From: Thozetella sp. PMI_491
Taxonomy: Eukaryota; Ascomycota; Sordariomycetes; Chaetosphaeriales; Chaetosphaeriaceae
Reading direction: 5' to 3'
DNA length: 64,000 bases
Assembly (NCBI GenBank): GCA_021432635.1
Contig: MU270040.1
Coordinates: forward strand, 256,323-320,322
Of the stretch, positions 36,001-45,928 are shown piece by piece; within the stretch, counting starts at the first letter, position 1, and the number at the start of each line of letters is the position of its first letter. Below the pieces are notes generated by a model. It made no database searches. It was not told the origin of the DNA and saw nothing but the letters and a program-made list of their open reading frames with translations. A program made the position numbers and the translations under genes.

Positions 36001-36821
36001 ACATGCCATTCAATGATATCAACATAAGTGCTTATGGGAGAGATTTCGGCTCCGAGTCTGATTCCGCTGCCTTACTTGCAACGATAGACCGGGACGACAA
36101 GGTCACTTCACATGGGTTACTCCGCCTCCTCTCAAGCAATTTCAAGGATATGCCCGCTGCCGAGCAGGACGCTATTCTGCAAAGTGCTGTCCGGTCTGAG
36201 AATATGGATTTCTTTATGTTGACCTTAGAACACACGTTCGGTGCCATTAGTCCTCATCAAGCGAGAATCGCCGTGGTCGAGTATGCGGCTAGAACCGGCA
36301 TCAAGGAATGTTTCGAAATGATGACAGGTTTTATCGCCCCAAAAGAAGCAGCTGAGCCTCGCTCCAGCCCAGTCTCGGATCACATAAGCAGGGGTATGGC
36401 TGGTTTTACGCGTTTCTTAGGCACTGGGCTTACTCCTATGTACCTTGACGTCCATTGTTCCGATAACCGAACGCCACTCTCCTTCGCAGCAGAAAAGGGC
36501 CATTCCGAGATTTGCAATATATTGGTAAGGTCCCGGAAAGTCTATCCGCACTCGAAAAGTAACCATGGCAGGACTCCCATTGCGTATGCCACCGACAACG
36601 GACATGCTGGCATTGTCCAGATGCTACGCAACACTAGAAAGAGATATTTCGTTGCACCATCGCGAAATATAAACCCTCCTGGCGCCCTAGAAGCTGTCTT
36701 TAGAGGCAATATAATAAACTGCGATTCACATGGGCTTCCCAAGAAGAGGGGCGATGAGGGCCTCGTACAGCAAAGAGAGGACACCGGGATCTCTGATCAA
36801 GGACAAGAGGAATGGACATAA
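33069..36821 (+). CDS. Alpha/beta-hydrolase-NACHT-ankyrin receptor (fungal NLR-like)
   Basis: Predicted 1,207 residues from three exons (33069-33166, 33235-33949, 34011-36821), all joins in phase. The first restores LTVLTRPDSAEVDIVFVHGF across an intron. Residues about 30-270 are a serine-hydrolase domain with VAHSLGGLVV (Ser159) and FFGTPHAG. Next come the family's E-D-A-S-S-C-I-R-H-P and N-H-R-D-M-C-R-F blocks, a charged linker and a NACHT NTPase. The NACHT has Walker A GKPGVGKST (about 443-451), Walker B FVDALDE and the sensor region CFSSRHYP. The C-terminus has a long alpha-solenoid region and only two clear ankyrin repeats (NRTPLSFAAEKGHSEICNIL and a following unit). Fungal STAND proteins of this layout act in non-self recognition and regulated cell death, with repeats sensing and the N-terminal domain executing. 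The ligand is unknown. A second member lies at 57769-62361. Confidence 0.92.
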
Positions 36822-38197
36822 ATTCCCGTAATGCTGAGGACAAATTCTACCGCAGTCCAAGGGACATGGGGATCGAAGAGTGTATTAAAGCGGGCTACTC
36901 ATGACCGATAGTGGCAGCGATGATACCCTTGATCAGCGTTAGCGGAAAGAATAAGACCGTCCATCTTATAGAGGGTTAGATGGCGCCCCTGGTTGCCCTC
37001 GTGTATAACCTTTACCTAGTATTTCCTCCAGAGTGAATCTTAAATATACGAATACAATAATACTAATATCAATATTGGGACAAGTATCTGCAAAAGCTCG
37101 GCTAAGCCGGCAAAGGCAACTAGGCAAAATTTAGCGGACGGTGTACCTAGTAACCACCGTACCATTCAAGAGAATGAAAAGCCCATAAATTCTAACGCGC
37201 AGTCCTTCATTCTTATTTGTACAAATTTAAGAGTTTGGTGGCCTTATTTGTCAAATGATATTGCGATAGTTATAAATACTACAAGATTTCCAGGGGGTTA
37301 ACTGTAGAGCTCTACTTCTACCCTTTTAGCAAAGTGCGTATTTTCTACCATAGTATTAAAGTAAGATAACTAGGCAGATCTCACTGCCAAAAGTCGGTCT
37401 ACCTACCAATATAAGCAGCCAAAGCCACCAATAGTCACTTCAGGAGGATCTTCGGATTACCTACGGTGCTCCGGCAGCGGATACAGCTTGGATGAAGGAA
37501 CCAGGACATCGGTGAGCTTCACTTCTCGAGGCTGACATTTCAGGTCCTGATTAAGACGACGAGCAGGACCTAAAGATGCTAAGCTTATCACATTTTCGGC
37601 CTCTATCTCTAACCTTCGTGAGCTGGCTGTTTTGATTGGTAGAATTCGGCCGTCGCACGCCATATCGCAGCGGCAAGTTGATCATGCCGCTGCAGTGCGC
37701 CATGGCAGCACTCAGAAAATGAGGGCATGGTGGTGTGCAATAGGAGTGCAAGAACAGGATGCTGCCTCAGCCTCCTTTCTAGATGTTGGTTGGGTCGGTG
37801 TGCGGCGTAACTTGGCACATTCGCTTTAATTGGTGTGGTCGTAAGGTCAAAGAAGCATAGCCGCCCTTACGCGTACAGTGTTTGTCCCACGCATTTCTGG
37901 AATGCAGCACACTTGGGATGTTGTCTCAATTTAGCCGAACGCGAAAGCCGCGACGATCATGCCGCTCGATTGCAGACCATGTGCCGCGTCAATCAAAGTG
38001 CCTGTGTTATAAAGTGACCGGCTATTCCGGGTAGTAGCCTGGACACGTTTGTATTGCGACGGATGGACAAAATCTCATCCTCGCTATTCTCGCATCGCAT
38101 CTTGATTCAGATCCCACGGGAACGACTTTCCAGTGCTCGTAATACAACGGTATAAATCTGCACTGCGCTGTGCGGTATCCCTTGTATCCTTAGCGCG
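36822..38197. other. AT-rich intergenic region without recognisable gene
   Basis: From about 36990 to 37440 the sequence is AT-rich and rich in TA steps, as seen in mutated repeat DNA. I could not identify any element. Short frames at 37457-37829 have no family resemblance. A TATAAA-like site at 38152 precedes the next gene by about 45 bases. Confidence 0.4.
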
Positions 38198-39155
38198 ATG
38201 GGTTCTGCGGAAGAGATCGCTTGGTTACAGCCGAAGAGGGTCTCGAAAGCGTTGCCGCATCCTGTTTTCAGAGTCCTCATCCTAGCCCTGGGACTCATTG
38301 CATTATTTACGTTCCGCTTACCTGTACGTCACCGTCATTTATTAATACCAAGCTTTGCTTTGGCTGTCTAACTTGCGTGTTTCCCAGGTGGCAGCCAGAA
38401 AAGATGACCCTAAGGGCGTTTCTAGGGAGGAGTCCACCCACGTCTTCTACGACGTCCCCAGGGCGACTAATGCCAACCATGTTGCCGTAATCGTCGAGCC
38501 AGAAATGATGCCCAACATAATTCTTTTAATGCTTCATTTTGGCACTGTTCTGGGGTCGGCTTGGCAGGTCGTTCTCTATACCGATATGGAGAAATGGAGG
38601 ATGCCAACAGCACATGCCTTCCAGCGGGCCATCAAGCTGGGTCAAATCCAGATCCGGTTCCTCCCAAAGGACACGAACCTAACCGACGACACCTCAAAGT
38701 CCCGCTTCCTCACCAAGCCGTGGCTGTGGCAGCAGCTTGAGTCCGCCCCGCGCGTGCTCGTCTTTCAGAAGGACAGCATTATATGCTCTAATTCAGCCTT
38801 GGCGATCGAGAACTTCCTCCCGTACGACTTTCTAGGGCCAATCATCTCAGAGGGACACGGCCAGGGCTACAGTGGCGGCCTGTCTATCCGAAACCCGTCC
38901 CTTTTCCTGAAGATTGCCAACGAGTCGGACTTTGAAGTGGACGGAGATTCGTCCGAGGAAGAGTGGTTCTACAAAAAGATCAAGGAGCGGCCGGACGCTA
39001 TCCTGCCTAATGCGGATGTTGCGAAGGCCTTCGCGGTGCGAACATCATACTATGATCAGCCCGTGGGCTACCTCCAGCCAAGTCGTTGGCAAGCGACTAA
39101 GATGGATAAGATCGAAGCATACTGCCCGGAGGTAAAGCAGCTGATGGGGCACTGA
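38198..39155 (+). CDS. DUF5672-family type II membrane glycosyltransferase-like protein
   Basis: Predicted 297 residues from two exons (38198-38323 and 38388-39155) joined in phase 0. A short cytosolic segment is followed by one N-terminal helix (FRVLILALGLIALFTF), giving a type II Golgi-like topology. The lumenal part has VAVIVEPEMMPNI, SAWQVVLYTDMEKW and RVLVFQKDSIICSNSALAIENFLPYDFLGPII. The Gly-rich G-Q-G-Y-S-G-G-L-S-I-R-N-P follows. This is the pattern of the DUF5672 family, related to GT-A glycosyltransferases. The usual DxD is replaced by Q-K-D-S in this segment, as in other members as far as I recall. It likely transfers a sugar to a glycan or glycolipid, but the donor and acceptor are unknown. 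Confidence 0.8.
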
Positions 39156-39392
39156 ATAACAAGGGAACACGGAACTCCTTAATACCCCGATTGCAGTTTA
39201 CAAATACAAGGCCGCTATTCCAATTTGAAGTACATGTCTGGTGACCACCCGAAAGACCTAGTAGGAACGGTTCGATTGCAACAAGAATTCGCGGTGCCAC
39301 CCTAGTCCTTTGCATACAACGCCTCCACTAAAAAAATTCCTGGGGTTGGGTCATGTTACCACACCGTCCCATGATACTTTGTACCGGCTATA

Positions 39393-40532
39393 CTAATACG
39401 TGCTCTCGCTAATAGCAGATAGTCCGGTCATAATCTTCCTATCGGTTCCGTCTTGACCCCTGAGAGCTGGAGTAGACACTTGCCGAGAGACCACAGCGCC
39501 ATTTTGTGGCCTTGGTATTAGATGCACGCCGTATGACTTTGTAGGCGCTGGTAGTCCGTGACTCTTGGCGACGATCAGCTGCTGCAGGAATTCCAGTTTT
39601 GCGTCCTTCATCCGGCCTTCCTTCTTCGAGTCCTCTAGCCGTCGCTGGCTTGCACCAAGGTCCACGCGGATGCGGTTCCGCTCCAGGATGACGCCTTGGC
39701 GCTCCGAATCTTGCTCTTCTAGTTGCTGAGATAGACGTCGCTGCTCAGCTCTCGACGACTCCAACTGTCGCTCTGCTTCCTCCAGGCTTCGAGTTTTCTC
39801 CGCCATCGAACTGCCCTGCTCCTCTAGTTGGAGGAAGAGGTGCTGCTGCTGTACCCTTAAAGCCTCCACTTCCCGCTCCCTCTCCTTCAAATCTCTATCT
39901 TTCTTGGCCAGTGCTACCGTCTGTTCTCTGATCTTCTGCTGGCGTAAATCTACGTCCTTGATCACGCCGGCGACTGCCTCCTTGAGCCTGTCCCTCTCTT
40001 GGCTTAGTACATCGCTTCGGCTTCTCGACTCATTGGCCATCGCTCTGGCGGCCTCGACCAGCTCTTCCTTTTCTGTTGTCAAATCGTTGCATTTTTGAAT
40101 CAGACTTTTGATGACCTCTTCCCTCTCCTCCGCGCGCTCAGCTATCGCTCTCCCCACAAGGGTCTCTTTTCGCTCAGTCTCCGTCTTCAAGATCTGCACC
40201 TCGTTTTTATGCGCGTCCCAAAGTACGTCCATCTGGTGGTACGCATCTTGGAGATGCTGGTGTGTGCTAGATACCACGTTATTGCTCCTACGCAGCTCTT
40301 CTTGGATATGGGCGTTCTCCCTCCGAAGTTGATCCACCTGTTGCTGGAGGGATCGAAGTTGCGATAGGTTGGCATCGGAAGAGTTGAAGCTCGTAGAAGC
40401 TCCTGTGATTGTCGCTGAGGCTTGTGCTGCTCTTGCAGCGTGACTGGAGAGCGCAGCCTGGAGACGGAGTACCTCAGCCTCGAGATTTGCAATTGTCTCT
40501 GTCTTCTTTTTGCTGCCGCCGAAAATCCCCAT
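39393..40532 (-). CDS. Long coiled-coil protein with possible N-myristoylation
   Basis: Single-exon gene of 379 residues with ATG at 40532. The N-terminus MGIFGGSKKK has Gly2, a small residue at position 6 and a following Lys cluster, a fair match to an N-myristoyl plus basic membrane anchor. Residues about 15-330 are almost wholly heptad-like and rich in E, K, R, Q and L, with segments such as RSLQQQVDQLRREN and REREVEALRVQQQHL. This predicts a long parallel coiled coil. The C-terminal about 50 residues are Pro/Ser/Gly-rich and probably unfolded. I recognise no enzymatic domain. It could be a scaffold or tether. Family assignment from coiled coil alone is unreliable. Confidence 0.75.
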   Translation of the reverse strand: MGIFGGSKKKTETIANLEAEVLRLQAALSSHAARAAQASATITGASTSFNSSDANLSQLRSLQQQVDQLRRENAHIQEELRRSNNVVSSTHQHLQDAYHQMDVLWDAHKNEVQILKTETERKETLVGRAIAERAEEREEVIKSLIQKCNDLTTEKEELVEAARAMANESRSRSDVLSQERDRLKEAVAGVIKDVDLRQQKIREQTVALAKKDRDLKEREREVEALRVQQQHLFLQLEEQGSSMAEKTRSLEEAERQLESSRAEQRRLSQQLEEQDSERQGVILERNRIRVDLGASQRRLEDSKKEGRMKDAKLEFLQQLIVAKSHGLPAPTKSYGVHLIPRPQNGAVVSRQVSTPALRGQDGTDRKIMTGLSAISESTY

Positions 40533-41190
40533 GATGCCTGGGTTTTCGCATTCAGGGCTGCGTTACTCTCGTGGATGGCTTGGTTTGATTTAGATGTAGT
40601 AAGCAGAGAAGACGACGTCCAGCCTAGACACAATAGGATATGGTACGGCTGGAGGCCCTCCGATTAGGTAGCTTCCCCAACACAGATTGGGGGTGTGGAC
40701 CAATTATTTCCATGTGATAACTGCGGTTTTCGGGTGAGCCTCGCAGGCGTTGTCTGTGGGCACTCGCCGAAGCCAAGAAATGCTAGTTTGGCACTTTGGG
40801 CAGGCTGTGTCAGGTAGCGTTGGGCAGAAACTGCACAAAGCAGATCAAGGCTGAACTGAGCCATGGCTGGAATACAAAGCCTTCAGTGGGCTGTCTACAA
40901 ATATGCTACTAATTACAGTGCCTGCACATTGGTGAGACACCTGCCCATCCTTTGGCCGAGGCAGCCCACGAAGCTAGAGCCGTCCCAGCTCGGGAACATA
41001 GCTTGCTAGACCTCGCTGGATTCACCACAGGACATGAAAAGAAGAGGCTCTTGTAATGGATATTGAGTTCAATTTAGTTTAAGTACTCTACATAGACTAA
41101 AGAAGCGTTCATTGGTTGCATTCAAAGCAAGTGTAATCCCAACCTTGTCTCCTTGGCGCATTTCCTCAGCAATCCCCAAGAGTCAGGTAG
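40533..41190. other. Intergenic region with a Cys-rich micro-frame
   Basis: Promoter side of the coiled-coil gene and 3' side of the ubiquitin-like gene. A minus-strand frame at about 40704-40850 encodes a C-x-x-C-x7-C-x-x-C cluster followed by Cys and His (discussed in findings). No start codon or partner exon was found, so I do not call it a gene. Confidence 0.35.
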
Positions 41191-42017
41191 CTAGGAAGCA
41201 TAACCGCCCCGTAGACGAGCTGTAACATGGATAGTACTCTCCTGGCTTAGGTTAATACGCGAACCATCCATGCCGAGAACTCGAGGTTCTAACTCACTTT
41301 GCCTACTCCATAGTCGCGAAGGGACCGCTCTGTAGAATAAAGGTCAGCGGTTCCTGCAGCGGGAGAGTTCCGCCAATGAAGATGGTACTACTCACGGTCA
41401 TTTTGCTGGTTTGACGGCCAGATCTGCTTGCCGCCCCAAAGAAACCGAAGCCACTCGACGTCTGTCACTTTCTCTTCGCTGTATCGCGAGATGACATCCT
41501 TGACAGTACTGTCTAGCGGCACCTGGTTAAGTGTCTGCGTCTTGCCATCCAGATCGCGGAAGAAAAGACTAGATAGAATGACCGGTGCTTGCTCGGGCTC
41601 GTCGGGGCCAGGGTAGGGAGGTGGCAGCGGCTGGTTTGCGGATCGAACGAAATAGATTGTGTCACCCTACGGCGAGGTTAACATTTGGAGTGTCAGGTGA
41701 GCATCGGCGGTGGTTTACGTTGACAATGTTGTACGATGTTAGAGTCCTGTCCACTGAAGAAAGTTAGGTACTTTCTACTCGGACCAGAGGCAGCAGACCT
41801 TACGATCGTCGAGCATTGTATTGGCGTAGATGCTTCGAAGCTGCTCCCAAGACTCAGACTGGCCAAGATGCGCCGCGATAGCCTTGTTCAACTCCCTCAC
41901 AGTCTTGGAGACGTTGAAGTCCTGAAGAATGTTGGACTCGCAATCATTCGCTGTCAGCTCCTCGAAAAAGAGAAACTCTGTCGCGAAGGCTTCCTCAGCC
42001 TTGGTCAAAGCTGCCAT
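41191..42017 (-). CDS. Tandem two-domain ubiquitin-like modifier ending RLRGG-YAS
   Basis: Predicted 200 residues from five exons (41804-42017, 41719-41753, 41396-41666, 41298-41329, 41191-41241). Every join is in phase with GT-AG ends. Domain 1 (about 8-90) ends DRTLTSYNIVNGDTIYFV, matching ubiquitin's GRTLSDYNIQKESTLHLV. A Pro-rich linker (PLPPPYPGPDEPEQ) follows. Domain 2 (about 113-197) has FFRDLDGKTQTL, then VEWLRFLWGGKQ, then RSLRDYGVGKESTIHVTARLRGG. These align segment by segment with ubiquitin's FVKTLTGKTITL, RLIFAGKQ and the strand leading to LRLRGG. Gly197 is followed by only Tyr-Ala-Ser, so a ubiquitin-type protease could expose the diglycine for conjugation, as in ISG15-like and precursor ubiquitins. 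Helix and Lys positions are otherwise very divergent from ubiquitin. The gene is divergent from an RBR ligase 487 bases away. The short exons make automated annotation likely to miss it. Confidence 0.8.
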
Positions 42018-42504
42018 ATTGACGCGAGTGATAATAGTTTTAGAAGAGGTCTTGGATATACTACGTGTGCGCAAGCAGCCCCAGACGGCCTCGGAGCTCG
42101 GTTGATTTAAGAGGAATAGATAAGGGCCGCCTTAGAGTTCGGCTTGTTTCTATCGGGAGGAGGAGGAGGCCCCCCGCGGTTGTGTTTCTGCCTCGGGCTC
42201 TTGCACCGCCAGGAATCTGCACTCCGCAGCTATCGAGCCTATCACCGCTAGAGTGTGTCGGGGTAGTACCAGGCGGATTCTCGGTGTTTAGCTGATGGTG
42301 TGGCAGGTCCAAAGTGCCATTCTGTCTGCCTTTGAAGCGGAGCAAAACACAGCCTTCTGTCCACTACGTAGTGTCTCTTAGCACGGGGACCAGGCTCCCC
42401 CAGCCTGGAGAACAAAAGATAAGACTACAGCTAGCAGAAACATAGTTCTCTCGAATAATTCAGTGGCCAAAGTGTTGCCAGTCTGGAGTTCAGAATCTGT
42501 TACG
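42018..42504. promoter_or_regulatory. Shared divergent promoter of the ubiquitin-like/RBR pair
   Basis: The 487 bases between the two start codons must hold both promoters. A perfect 12-base palindrome, CACTACGTAGTG, lies at 42362-42373, 131 bases before the RBR start and about 345 before the ubiquitin-like start. No TATA box is evident on either strand. The arrangement suggests joint control. Confidence 0.55.
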
Positions 42505-43963
42505 ATGGACGACGACGAGCAAGGGGAGATTGAGGATTGGAAGGCATGCTACGAGATCAGCTTGATTTTCCAGGCGCGTCCATCGCCTTGGCAAAAGTGC
42601 ATCAATTGTTCCAAAGTCAACAGGTACGCCGGCGACGTCTTTCGCTCGACATTTTGGACCGCCACGAGATGCCATGCCGGCCACAGCCAGGCCCGTCCAG
42701 AGGAAACCAGGGGCGGAACCAACACACCTCAACTAGGGGTCTGCGGAAGCTGCGACAAGGACTATGTCTTTAACGTGGTCAAGGGGAAGCTCACTTGTCG
42801 TCGCGACAACTGCCGGCGCGTGGTAAGAGTCAACAAAGCCGCGGTGCGGAGCGTGCTCTCAGCACCCGCGGACCAAGATCTTCTTCTGTAAGATCCAATC
42901 ACCTCAGACCAAAGGCAACCTATTCGGCTTGGCTGACCACGATCTGTCGATTCAATAGCAAATTTCTGGCATGTGTGGATAAGTACAACGTGTATGAATG
43001 CGCGATTCACTGCGACCGGAGCACGTTTGATGAAGGGACCGCACCGCCGACGAGCGAGTGCGACCACGATCGGCAGGTCTGCAACGATTGTCTGAAGTCC
43101 CTGTTTGAATCTTCTATCCGAGGCGGCCGGCTGAAGGAGCTTGCGTGCCCCGACGTTCAGTGCAGGAAGCAGGTTACTGTCCAGCTGGTCCGCCAGCTGA
43201 TCTCGCCTGCGTGTGCCAAGATGTACAACCCCGGCTTGCAGAAGCAAGAAACCCGGCGACAGATCAGTACAGCTAATTGCTCGGCCTAGATACTTCAAGA
43301 AGCTAGCCTTCGAGGCCATGGCCGACGACCCGAACTTCCGATGGTGTGTCTGCGGGCACGGACAGATCCACCCGGCTGGAGGTAGGAACAGCACTAAGAT
43401 GTTCAGGATGACCGGGAAGGCTGACAACACATACAACAGAGGCCGCCCCCGAGTGGAACTGCCTCGCCTGCAAGCAAAGGCATTGTTTCGTCTGCAAAGA
43501 TGACGACGAGGGCGACGCCCCGTGCGAACACCTGGCAGGCCTCGACCGGGCGCGTAGACAGCAAAAGGACGAGCTGAAGAAGCAGGCCCTGCAGGCGCTG
43601 GAGCGCCATCAGCGCGACGGCCGTGAGCAAACCAATACTCGAGCAACGAAGGAGGAGATCGCGCGGTCGACCAAGCGGTGCCCCCGGGCTGGGTGCCAGA
43701 TCCCTATCTTCCGAGACGACGGGTGCGCCCACATGACGTGCAAAAAATGCGACGCTGATTTCTGCTGGTCCTGCAAGGTCATCTGGAAGCGGACGGGGAA
43801 GAACCTCACGGTGCTGCATCTCGACACTTGCCGGATCGGGACGAAACGAAGGACGGCGCTGCGCTCGCTGGACAAGCGAGGCTATGGAAAGGACTGGAAT
43901 GTCGACCGGGGCTACGATACGTCACTGGACAGCGACCTGTGGCTCATTAGCTCGCAGCAGTGA
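42505..43963 (+). CDS. RBR-type (RING-IBR-RING) E3 ubiquitin ligase
   Basis: Predicted 420 residues from four exons (42505-42887, 42959-43222, 43290-43381, 43440-43963), all in phase. Residues about 30-125 form an extra Cys/His-rich module (QKCINCSKVNRY, RCHAGH, GVCGSCDKDY, KLTCRRDNCRR). RING1 spans about 135-200 (YECAIHC ... CDHDRQVCNDC ... CPDVQC). The IBR reads FRWCVCGHGQIH ... WNCLACKQRHCFVCK ... CEHL. A basic, Gln/Arg-rich helix (RARRQQKDELKKQALQALER) leads to RING2/Rcat: CPRAGCQIPIFRDDGCAHMTCKKCDADFCWSCKV. The Cys in G-C-A-H-M is the position of the catalytic Cys in parkin-type ligases. It would receive ubiquitin, or the neighbouring modifier, from an E2 and pass it to a substrate. Head-to-head pairing with the ubiquitin-like gene points to that as its likely client. 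The second intron (67 bases) was placed by conserved phase. Confidence 0.9.
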
Positions 43964-45928
43964 AGCGCTGCGAGGCGGCTCTAGTAGGCTGGGGAGGCGG
44001 GAGAGAGAAGCAGTGCGGCGCTTGGTCTCCGGTGCTTGTTCCCCGGAGGGAGGGCGCAGGATGGACTTCGCTTAGTTTCACCGGGCGGGCCTGCCGATCC
44101 TCACGCCGGGCCTGGACAGGGATGGGGATTTTGTCCAAAGGGACGAACAAAGGCATATCGGATGGCGGCACCGCCAATCGACGTCAGCTTAGAAATTTAG
44201 ATGAGTATCTAGACCGAGCCATGGAAGGCGGCCAGCTTCCCTTCCATGACCACCTATGAGTCGCAGCAGTTAGTAGATCCCACAATCGGGGAGAGCAAGA
44301 TCTGCTTCGTAGAAACGCTAGCTCTGCTGCTCCAGTGCTTCCAAGTAATACCCCCAGAATGCGGTCGCGGTTAAGCTTCTCACGATGCACGCGGGAAGGA
44401 ACGGCAACAGTATCCTGGCTTCCGGGTGCCGTGCCAAGTATGTGCCGCGGGTCAAAGGCGGTGCTGACCTACCGCAGGTTGGAGATTGCTATCTTAAGAA
44501 ACTCTTGCCAGTCATCCGACATTCGGCGGAAGCGGCGACAGGCGACAAGCCCACTTTGGTGGCGGTGCAGGGTGCGGGCAGGTCCTCAGCCAGTCAGGTC
44601 CTCAGCAAATGGATTTTTTTTTGGTCAAGTTCGCCCGCTTTCTGGCTACACTACGGATACTACAGGCTCTAAATGTCTAAATTTCTAAATGGAATCAAAG
44701 GGGCCGCAGTGGGGTTGCTCTAGCTTCGATCCTAAGGCAGCAGCTCCGGGGAGAGTCGATCGCTATTCTGCCTTGGCTGCAAATCGCCATCGCTCCACGA
44801 CGAACGGTGTCGGCGTCGTTGATTCCTCCGTCACTTCCACGGGAGCAGGTGCGCTTTCGTGTGAAGCAGCTGCCGGCTGCACCTGCCTTGGTGGAACTGA
44901 CCGACTGGCCGCACAGCTACACTCGGTCCCAAGTGATATTCTCTCGGACTCCGCATGCCAAGCATAATTTACGCTCTCCCCCTGGTTGCTCAGCCGCCCC
45001 TCTCTCCATGCGTCCTACCACGAATAATCCCGCCCATCACTCTATTCGATCGCCATATGCCTACCAAGGTGCGGCGACGTCTTGGAGGACCTTATCTGTG
45101 CCGCAAACCGTCCAGCTGCGCTGTGAAGCCCAAATCGGCCCTGCGGGAGATCCTTGCTGATCCTCCCGTCTCTTGTGCACGCAAGCTCGCCCAGCAATCG
45201 CCCAGCACTCGCCGAGCACTTGCCCAGCAATATCACGGCTTGGCATGGCGTGGCACGCATAGTCGGGACCCAGGCGGGAAGCACACACCTCTCGGTGCGA
45301 GAATTGGACGTGCCGGAGCGGCCGGTTGGGTTTGGCCGCGTCTGACGAACAACTCAAGAACTCCAGGGGCCTCCAAGACCACTTCTCGGGCGCGCGCAAT
45401 GCAGGCCTGGTCTCTCAGCTATGGACCTTCTTTGGGCGCCCAGTGCTGTCTGCGGCTGACTGCCAAGACCGCCGGCCGCCACTGGCTGAGCCAGAGCCCC
45501 CGCTAGTCTGCTGTACCAGGTCTTGGCACCAGCGGCTTGCCGCCAAGGGTTGCTCGCGCGGGGATCCCCCCTTCTTTAGCGGCGAAATCTGGTGGCCTAG
45601 GCGGGAATAGCTTACCGTCCACCCCTACAAGAGCCCTCGCAGGTGGGCGGCTGAGGATGCGCAGCGTAGCACCCCCGTGGTTTCGTCTCGCAAGCGCGTC
45701 CACACCCCAGTGTTTAAAACCCAGGGGTGCCGCCGTGCTCTCTTGGTGACGATTGTTTTTAATTCCATCGTTTTAATACCGACTCCCATAGCGCGGCGCC
45801 AATTCCCAGACCCGAAGCATTCTCGAAGCCGCCGATCGCGACCCGACTGCGAGTTAAGACGACCCGTCGAACCGCGTGCTTCTGACCCGCTCGGAATTGA
45901 AACAAGGTCTCCAACAAGCGCGCGACCA
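43964..45928. other. GC-rich intergenic region without supported gene
   Basis: Long frames occur here on both strands (for example 44955-45506 plus and 45625-46098 minus), but none has family resemblance, a convincing start or biased codon use. They are explained by high GC content. A short imperfect repeat of cccagca(a/c)tcgcc lies at about 45190-45235. Confidence 0.45.

Noticed and set aside
36990-37440. AT-rich stretch considered as a mutated transposon remnant
   Set aside because: No terminal repeats, target duplication or residual protein similarity could be seen by eye, so no element is named.
39260-39310. GGTTCGATT considered as a tRNA T-loop
   Set aside because: No acceptor or anticodon stem could be paired around it.
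42762-43646. 294-codon minus-strand frame
   Set aside because: Antisense of the RBR ligase, whose zinc ligands and splice joins on the plus strand are unmistakable.
44955-45506. 183-codon plus-strand frame
   Set aside because: It is located in GC-rich DNA with overlapping long frames on both strands. It is Arg/Pro-rich and has no motif, signal peptide or splice partner.
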